Below, one piece after another: positions 57,451 to 64,000 of a DNA stretch of 64,000 nucleotides. Position 1 is the stretch's first letter. Each line of letters starts with the position of its first letter. Position numbers and translations under genes: made by a program. This DNA is from Cystobasidium ongulense (taxonomy: Eukaryota; Basidiomycota; Cystobasidiomycetes; Cystobasidiales; Cystobasidiaceae), in NCBI GenBank assembly GCA_022835595.1, contig BQUP01000002.1:1660534-1724533 (forward strand), written 5' to 3'. Under the pieces are notes generated by a model that made no database searches, was not told the DNA's origin, and saw only the letters and a program-made list of their open reading frames with translations.

Positions 57451-60272
57451 CTACAACAATTCAAAGCTAATCAATTCGTTCCTAGGTGTTTCCAATACAG
57501 TTTGTTTAACAGCCTTGATAGCTGCATCACTATCGGTCTCAGCCGATGCAGTGAATGAAAAGGATGTCTCGTATAGCGAGAACATTGGCAGTGATACGGT
57601 TGGTTTTTGCAGTGCTTCTGCCTTTGGATCTTTCATTGACTGTGCTGCAGCTGCCGGAGATTCATCTACGTCCATTGAAGGTTTCGCGATAGAAGATGGG
57701 ACTCGTACTTCTTGCGCCTTGCTCGAGTTCTCTGCTGATGGTGTAAATGCAGCTGTTGGCGGCGACGGTTGTGAAGGAGGATTGAAAGCAAACATAGGTT
57801 TAGGCGGTACAGCTTTCTCCTTCTCCTTCTCTTGAGCCGCAGGCGCGGGTGCTTTCGCGGCTCCTTTACCAAAGAATGACGGAGCGGGCGTAGCTGGATT
57901 TCCGCTACCAAAGCTAAACGCCGATTTGGTGGACGCACTGCGACTTTCGGTGGCTTTGCTGTCGTCTACTTGCATGCCCTCATTTAGAGCAGGTGTCACT
58001 TGACCAGCCGTCATTGTCACGGATGTCGATTCCGTCGGTTCTTCGCTCGTAGCAGATGACTGCGATTGGACTTCTGGCGTTTTCGATTTAGACTTTGATC
58101 GCCTCGTAGCTGGTACGCGCAGATTCTCCTTTGACTGTTCTTTCGACTTCCGTTTGTCTCCCTTCTCGGCATCTGCTTCAGCAGCCACTGAGGCGCGTGT
58201 CTTGCGTGCACTGCCGGGTACAGGTGGTGGCTTAGGTCTAGCTTGTTTACCGTTTGTTGTGGGTCGTAATTCAGGTGGCATGCTTCTTTCTAGAATTTCA
58301 GCTGCTGATGGTGGTTCAGCACGCTTGATCAATTCTTCTCGGGGCACCCGAGTGGTGGGCTTGCTTGTCCGGGTCATTGTGATGCTAGGGGGAGCAGTGT
58401 TGGCAGTGCTTGTGGAAGGAGCTTGCATGGGAGGCTTGAGCTATGAGGCGTATCAGTATTCTATACTATGCAGATAATCTGATCTTTCGTTGCGAAGAAT
58501 GACTCACGCTTTTGGGCGGTTCAGCCTTGTCGCCAACAATGCCTCGCATCAACCCTGCAGTCTTGCTCATTGTTCGCGGCGGAGATGGCTCAGCAACTTT
58601 AGCTGGAGGAGACGGAGTAGTAATAGCTAATTGCAGAAATCAATTAGTAAAGTATAGCTCTGGCAAGTATTTCAAGATTTCGACAACATACCTGCTGCTC
58701 GGAGCGGAGAGGGTCTTGCGGGGGTACTGGCGAATTGTGCTTTCAAATGAGGGGCGGAATTGAATAGCGAAGGTTGCTGAGAGAGTCTTGAGGTCGCAGG
58801 TGTACTTGTGAGGGGGGCGGGGATCTCGACGCTGAAAGCTGGTGGAGCGTTCGCGGCATCGAAGGCAGAGCGAGACGGTGATCCGATAGCCGTCGATGAT
58901 TCGACATCTTCGCCAACCCGTCTTCTCTTTCCTGGCGTGGCAGTCACCGAAGGTCCTGCTGAAGGCGTAGTCGTAGCATCGAAAGAATTGAGATTGCTAT
59001 ACAAGCTGCCCATTTGTGCTTGTACCCGCTTTCTCCGTGCTATTGCTTGTGAAGAATAACCGGCACCGAGATATAATGGTCTAGCTTGACGTCTGTTTAA
59101 AGCTGATCTAGGGTTGGCTGTTGCTACCCCTCCACTTGTCCCGTTTGCCAGTGATGCCAGAGACGACATCGAGTGCGAGCCGGTCAGCCCGCCTGTAGTT
59201 CGTGAGCCTAAATTCGACAGGCCCCCAGAGGTTGTACTAGATCTAGCTAAGCCTTTGTATGCAGGCGATAAGATCTGTGTAGGTTTGCACATCGAGTATG
59301 TCAGACGTGCTGTCAATCGCCTTGACTTGCATTTCCAGCACTCACCGAGACGTTCGATTTGACAGCCGAGGGAACAGGAACATTGAAGCTAAAGCTGGGC
59401 GTGAGAGCTGTAGGGACGTTTGGATTTGCTGATTGAGCAGGCGTGTTTCCACCGAGCAGGATCTCGCTAATCTTCTTTCTCTCGTCGGCTGTCAGACTAG
59501 CTGTTCCTTTAGCAGCGAAGAAGTTGGCAAGCTGGGAGTTGACGTCGCCTGGAGAGGGTAGGCTTTCTTCTTGATGAGACATGCTGGTGTTGGGCGTGCT
59601 TGTCGGGATATCCATGTCCATTCCTACGTTTCGCTGGAGGGACTGCATGTCGCCGAAAGTAGTCGACGAGCGCAGCCCGCTCCCGAAAGCTGGCTGTTGT
59701 GGTAGATACTGCAGAGACAGTCAATTCAGACGGTATTACTGAAGAGGAGATTGTAGCTACTGCCCACCTTTATAGCCGAATACGAGTCTGTCCTCTTTGA
59801 GGATCCTTTGCCCTTCTCTGCAGCAGTGAAGCGCCGCGGTGCAGAGCTGGCCGACGAAGCTGCAGACTCTGGCTGGCGACGCTCGTCTTCGTCGTCGGAT
59901 ATGGCATGCACAGCTTCTTGCTGGGTGTATACGGCGGCCTCGTCGTCGTCGTCGCTGTCCTGCACATCCTCGCCGTCCTCGCTCTGCTCTTCCTCCTCGA
60001 CGGCCTTGACTGGACTGCCCCATATCAGGTTGGACAGCATGGATCGCAGGCCATATCTGTGTCTGCTCGACGGCTCCTGCTGTGCTTGTCTGGCTCGAGG
60101 AGTGGCCTGTTGGAGCGTCGACTTGCTCAGCAATCCATCATCATCAATACAGCTGTCAACTCACTGGAGGAGCTGCAGCGGCAGACCGAGACGATGCTCT
60201 GCTGGTCGGCTCTGGTCTTCCCGAGTACGGCGAGGATGTCCTGCTTCTCGTCTCTCTGCGACTGGGCGCCAT
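57451..60272 (-). CDS. FG-nucleoporin-like protein (nuclear basket type)
   Basis: Several exons, starting at ATG 60272 (MAPSRRETRSRTSSPYSGRP), then a second exon STLQQATPRARQAQQEPSSR through RYGLRSMLSNLIWGSPVKAV. That part could form an amphipathic helix as in yeast Nup1/Nup60, next to acidic EEEEQSEDGEDV. The middle is disordered with phosphosite-like Ser/Thr-Pro and blocks such as PLYLGAGYS, FNVPVPSA and LTADERKKISEILLG. Near the C-terminus are FG-type repeats (AFSFGSG, SFFGKG, FAFNPPSQ). This layout (amphipathic start, low-complexity middle, FxFG end) suggests a basket nucleoporin (Nup1/Nup60/Nup124/Nup153-like). Family membership is by pattern only. The first intron appears to be 43 nt, and its acceptor choice is tentative. 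Confidence 0.5.
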
Positions 60273-60419
60273 CTCGTCCTGCTAGCAGTCGACGCAGTTG
60301 AAAGCAGCAGTCTGGAAGACCGGCTTCAATACGCTCAAGATTATATAATGGGTCTTATTTCCCGTATATACTGTTACATGATGGAAAAGCTACATAATGA
60401 TGATGACAGCAAACTCTTC

Positions 60420-61355
60420 TTATGCCCTTATGAGGTGTCCTCCCGTCTGGTAGGCATGACTGGCAACTATTCCTAACGCAAACGAGCAGGCCAGGAGGGT
60501 GACGAGGGCTGCCAATGTCATCTGAAGGTCCTTCTTGTTTAGCTCTTTTCGGTGGAAGCCGTTACCGACATTTTGTTCACCCTCCTTCTCACTCTGAGCA
60601 ACACTCTCAAGCTTGAACGGAGGGATCAACGCCGTGGACAAGTCGTCGGCCAGCTTCAAGCCAGGCATAGAATCTATCGAAAGACCGTTCTTCTTGTTCC
60701 AGTAGGTCACAAGCTTGGAGGGCACGCCGTCCGGGCTCAAATCACTCCCTTCTTGTATCTTCTCAAAGTGTTTGTCCAGAACCAATCGTTCGCCTTGATA
60801 GTCAAAGAACGGTACAGAGTAACCGCAGCTTGTCCCGACTGTATGGTATATGTGTAAGCGTGAGTATGGACAAGAGTGTGTAGGACACCGTGCATACTTA
60901 CCTTTATGTATGTCTACCCAAATGATAGCCCGGGTGCCCGGCAATATTCGCTCATCGCCTTCTGGCAGTAATTCGTAGAACTCGGGCGAGCCTCGCTCAA
61001 ACACTTTGCCTTGTATGCGACTATTACAATCAACTTCGACCGTCTTCCCACGGAGAAAACCGTGCTTACCGGTGCCGAAAAAGCGAACTATACGCGGTGG
61101 CCCTTCGAACGCAACAAATGCAACCGTGATGCGCTGGTTCTCATATAGATGTGACAGAGTTTCGTTGCCAGATCCAGTCATATCGGTGTACCAGCAGGCA
61201 TTCTTCCCGACCAGATTGAAAGTAGGTCGTCCTTTCGGTGAAACATTGACATGCCCAGCTCTAGCCAGCGGTGCAGTTGCGACCCAGAATATCTTCTGAT
61301 CCAGTATCCATTCGACGAGGCTATCGTCAGGTATCTCGTCGTAGAACTGGCCCAT
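60420..61355 (-). CDS. PNPOx-like flavin-binding split-barrel protein with C-terminal anchor
   Basis: Family of pyridoxamine 5'-phosphate oxidase-related proteins that bind FMN or heme. Two exons from ATG 61355 to about 60904, and about 60841 to 60420. The spliced product reads WVDIHK-VGTSCGYSVPFFDY, while the 63-nt intron keeps an open frame, so an unspliced form would add 21 residues. Blocks seen: FWVATAPLARAGHVNVSPKG, NLVGKNACWYTDMTGSGNET, and NQRITVAFVAFEGPPRIVRF with GTGKHGF. The last 30 residues hold a hydrophobic helix (LAALVTLLACSFALGIVASH) that would anchor it in a membrane as a tail-anchored protein. About 290 residues. Function unknown; similar fungal proteins are annotated only by the domain. 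Confidence 0.78.
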   Translation of the reverse strand: MGQFYDEIPDDSLVEWILDQKIFWVATAPLARAGHVNVSPKGRPTFNLVGKNACWYTDMTGSGNETLSHLYENQRITVAFVAFEGPPRIVRFFGTGKHGFLRGKTVEVDCNSRIQGKVFERGSPEFYELLPEGDERILPGTRAIIWVDIHKGKYARCPTHSCPYSRLHIYHTVGTSCGYSVPFFDYQGERLVLDKHFEKIQEGSDLSPDGVPSKLVTYWNKKNGLSIDSMPGLKLADDLSTALIPPFKLESVAQSEKEGEQNVGNGFHRKELNKKDLQMTLAALVTLLACSFALGIVASHAYQTGGHLIRA

Positions 61356-61923
61356 GGTGGTAGGGAATGTACACTGTGGCTCGGTAGACCTGCTGTCTGA
61401 TCTGCAATCTATGCAAGGGTATGCAGGATGCCTCGGTGGACCCTGCTTTTCGATCTTCTTCTAGTCGACGTGAACGAGTGGGAAGCGAATGTGAGAGTCT
61501 ATGCAAGAGATGCTCTTCGACAAGTGTGGCCCAAACTGCAGGCAATACTGTCTGAACACGAGTCAGTCGGTGAGAGGATAGCCGGCCGATATCGCGCACG
61601 TGCTTCGGCATCGTCGGCATCAAGAGACGGGAAAGATTGGAAGGCATATGAATGATGTGCACAGCGCAGGCTCCCGCTACGGAACCGTCTGTTATGACCG
61701 GTCAGCTTCTTCGGCAATCACATCAAGATTGTCGCATCGTGTTTTTGTTTCAATTCTATTTCAACGATTACTCAGGCAAGAATAACCTCTGTAAAACGAC
61801 AACACGGGAACAAATTTCATTCCGACTGAAATGAGAAATCTTCAAGAACTTTCTAAGCTGATTTTGAGTGATTTGATGGGATTTTAAGTTTCAAGCGTGT
61901 ATCTACATATATGCTCTGCTGCT
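61356..61923. other. Region between the PNPOx-like gene and the repeat-protein gene
   Basis: About 570 bp. It holds one small plus-strand frame (61428-61655, listed separately) and otherwise short frames. It should include the PNPOx-like promoter and the 3' end of the repeat-protein gene. Confidence 0.45.
61428..61655 (+). CDS. Possible small protein (75 aa)
   Basis: An open frame of 75 codons, divergent from the PNPOx-like gene with 72 bp between the starts. The translation is helical and charged (NEWEANVRVYARDALRQVWP, KLQAILSEHESVGERIAG) and ends DGKDWKAYE. That looks more protein-like than most short frames here, but I recognise no family, and chance or a fragment of a split gene is quite possible. 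Confidence 0.3.
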   Translation: MPRWTLLFDLLLVDVNEWEANVRVYARDALRQVWPKLQAILSEHESVGERIAGRYRARASASSASRDGKDWKAYE

Positions 61924-64000
61924 TTACAGCTCGATATGTTGCTTTGCTGCTTCCGTCGCTTTGCTGAAGACTTCGCTAGCTCCAGAAGCGATGGACTCTA
62001 CATATTCGGCAGCGTTCTCAGGTGTTGGTGTTGCGCCGACTGCCTTCGCGATGGTACGCGTGGCAGTATGCAGCTTGCTGGAAGCTTCGTCCACAGCGGA
62101 TGCAGCTAGCGAGCCGGCTTCTTCATACAGCGAGGAAGCATGCTCCGCAAGACCTTCCGGTGACACGGATCCTCCAACAGCACGAGCAGCTGCTCGAGTA
62201 GCCTCGTGTACTTGCGAGGAAACGCTTGAGAATACTTCTGTATATGCTGGTAAATCATCTGTGCTTGGCAGGGTTGGCATCGCAGCGTATGCATCGCCAG
62301 CAATACGCTCTAGCATTTGTTGAGCGTTGTTAGCGGCTTGCGAAATTTCGCTGGCCATCTTGTTGGCAGCTGATGCAGCACTTTCGGAGGCTGCACTATA
62401 TACAGATGAAGCGGTACCGACGGCATCGGTAGGTGATGTCTGTAGACCAACTAGCGAACGAGCCGAATTTTCGTATGACGAATAGACGGATTCCGCTGAA
62501 TCTTTAATGTCGACAATGTAGGCGGTAGCTTGAGCCAATAGACTGGAAGCGGATTGTGAGGCATCCGTAGGGGAGGGTTGAGCTCCAGCGAGCTTCACGA
62601 GTGACTGAGAAGCTGCGCCGATTCCAGACGAAAGACTGCTTTGAGCATCTTCGAGCGCCTTTGCTACATTAGTAGGCAAAATAACAGCAGAAATCTCCGA
62701 AAGAACATATTCTCCACCTTGAGATACGCTAGAGTAGACGTCTTCAGCGCCAGAAGCGACAGCTGAATAAACGCTTGCAGGCGTGATTGCTGAGTAGACG
62801 CTGGAGACGGTAGCAGAGGCTTCAGACAGGACATCCTCTGCTCCAGAGGCCACAGCTGAATAGGCGCTCTCGGCGGAGGCTGATGCCTCGGAGTACACAG
62901 AGGATACTGTTCCCTGAACGTCGGTCGGAGTTGGTTCAACGCCCTTGACATAGTCAGTGGCGCCTCCAAATGCCTCTACAATCTTTTCTTGGCCTTGATG
63001 CACAGCATCTTTGAGTCCAGCAAATTGTCCCTTGATATGTGCTTCTCCCGTACTTTGGGCATTGTCGAGTCTAGACTCGACATCGCGGGTGATAGCAACG
63101 ACCTCTCTTTGCAAGTTTTCGAGTACCGGTTCGACTTGAAGTCTCTTATCCAAGCTTGAGTGTCGGACTGTTCCATTTCGTAATCCGGCAAGCTGATAGT
63201 GCCAAGATCCTTCTGCAGCTGCAAGAGTATGGTAGCGTTTCCAGTCCTCGGCAGTTACATTATCCAGCCAGGTATAACCTTGACCGAGCTTAGCTTGTGC
63301 TTCAGCTACGAAGTTCTGGATTGTCTTGAATGCCTTCTCGACGCTTGTCAATTCGCGGACATGGTGAGTTCGTCCGTAGCTGTCAATCTCGTCTTCTAAT
63401 TCTTCGGCCTGATCAACTAATTTAGAGCGTGCCTTCCGTGCGTGCGATAGAATGTCGGAGATTTTGTCTTCAACCGAACCTCGCTCATCCTTGGATGCCT
63501 TCTCGTAGTCTGCAAACAACGAACAAAATCAGTTTCTGGAAGTCTCATTGTTCCGTTCCGCCAAGGGATGGCCACTCACATCTCTCAACTCGTCCGATCC
63601 ATTTGTCACAGTCGTCCTTATAATTCTTTAATGCCAAATCGAATCTGACGGGAATATCTCTCAAAGCAGCCGATCTAAGACTAGTCAATCGTTCCGCTAA
63701 CAGCTTCAACTCAGTCTGTCCCAACTTCTCGATCTCAACGTCATACATGTCATGTAATGCAACCAAAGCAGCTCGCTTTTCTACCGCTGCCTGAGCTTGA
63801 GCTTCTTCAGCTGCGATCTTTCGTGCTATAATGTCATCTTTCTCTTCAGCGTCGATGGCTGTTGGCTCCGCTGCTAGAGCAGTGGCGGATGTCGCAATGA
63901 CAGTTGTTTGGGCTGATGTAGTGGTTCTGATTTCGCTCTGTAAATCTGTGTAACACGAATAACACCTCAGCCCTCTGTGCAAAATATAAATAGATAGGCG
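61924..64000 (-). CDS. Ala/Ser-rich amphipathic repeat protein, 5' end outside window
   Basis: Stop at 61924. At least two exons: about 63509-61924 and about 63951-63585; the 5' part runs past the right edge, so the start is not seen. The join RVER-YEKASKDERG is in frame. Upstream is a coiled-coil-like region (IIARKIAAEEAQAQAAVEKR, TELKLLAERLTSLRSAALRD). Then a conserved-looking block (GQGYTWLDNVTAEDWKRYHT) and a long tail of diverged units of 40-50 residues, opening with P-[ST]-P-[TE]-[DN] and continuing ASSVYSxA-type helices, for example SPTDAVGTASSVYSAASESA and SPEGLAEHASSLYEEAGSLA. About five or six units. The pattern would form amphipathic helices, as in apolipoprotein-, LEA- or perilipin-like proteins that coat membranes or lipid droplets. 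No family assigned; function is inference. Confidence 0.7.

Noticed and set aside
57451-57835. Plus-strand frame 57416-57835
   Set aside because: It is the shadow of the nucleoporin-like C-terminal exon on the minus strand.

Overview
The window is nuclear DNA of a fungus, most likely a basidiomycete. Reasons: nearly every gene is split by short introns (about 40-150 bp) with GTGAGT/GTGCGT-type donors; genes sit close together on both strands (26 protein genes in 64 kb); and the products are fungal housekeeping families (Rpn1, eIF5A, histone H4, sulfite reductase Met5, V-ATPase E, Tsc13, Sec72, GGA) beside secreted wall and plant-polymer enzymes (chitin deacetylase, tannase). I cannot place it below phylum with confidence. 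A small intron-rich Pucciniomycotina or Ustilaginomycotina genome would fit. I saw no transposon, virus-like element, CRISPR array, rRNA or convincing tRNA.

Layout. 1-1046: no gene seen. 1-16 kb: App1-like lipid phosphatase (-), Zn2Cys6 transcription factor (+), Maf nucleotide pyrophosphatase (-), Hus1 checkpoint clamp subunit (+), ELMO/CED-12 protein (-), UAS-UBX ERAD protein (+), NUDT19-type Nudix hydrolase (-). 17-26 kb: Rpn1 (+), a ten-exon ATP synthase subunit k gene (-), Sec72 (-), Tsc13 enoyl reductase (+), histone H4 (-). 26.8-39 kb: Met5 (+), tannase (+), a TAF8/TAF3-like histone-fold protein (-), eIF5A (+). 39.8-51.3 kb: DUF2256/DUF3253 protein (-), CSC1/OSCA channel (-), RBM18-like RRM protein (+), an SDR-like membrane protein (+), GGA-type VHS-GAT adaptor (-), V-ATPase E (-). 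52-64 kb: secreted Cys-rich protein (-), chitin deacetylase (+), FG-nucleoporin-like protein (-), PNPOx-family protein with a tail anchor (-), and a partial Ala/Ser-rich repeat protein (-) running off the right edge.

Genes are single units rather than operons. Many are divergent pairs sharing a promoter (App1/Zn2Cys6, Maf/Hus1, ELMO/UBX, Nudix/Rpn1, Sec72/Tsc13, H4/Met5, TAF/eIF5A, CSC1/RBM18). Functional links are loose: Sec72, Tsc13 and the UBX protein are ER factors; Rpn1 and the UBX protein belong to protein degradation; GGA and V-ATPase E act in the Golgi-endosome-vacuole route.

The most striking signals are these. (1) Atp19 is cut into ten exons, including exons of 3, 6, 9 and 15 nt, and small exons recur in neighbouring genes. 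(2) Two 145-bp clusters of the pentamer ATTAG/CTAAT (8 and 7 copies) lie in two divergent promoters 34 kb apart, with spacing near multiples of a DNA turn. (3) The last gene carries diverged SPTDA-type amphipathic repeats. (4) A 12-Cys secreted protein has a dibasic tail. All gene models here were built by eye from splice signals and family knowledge; no search or alignment was run.
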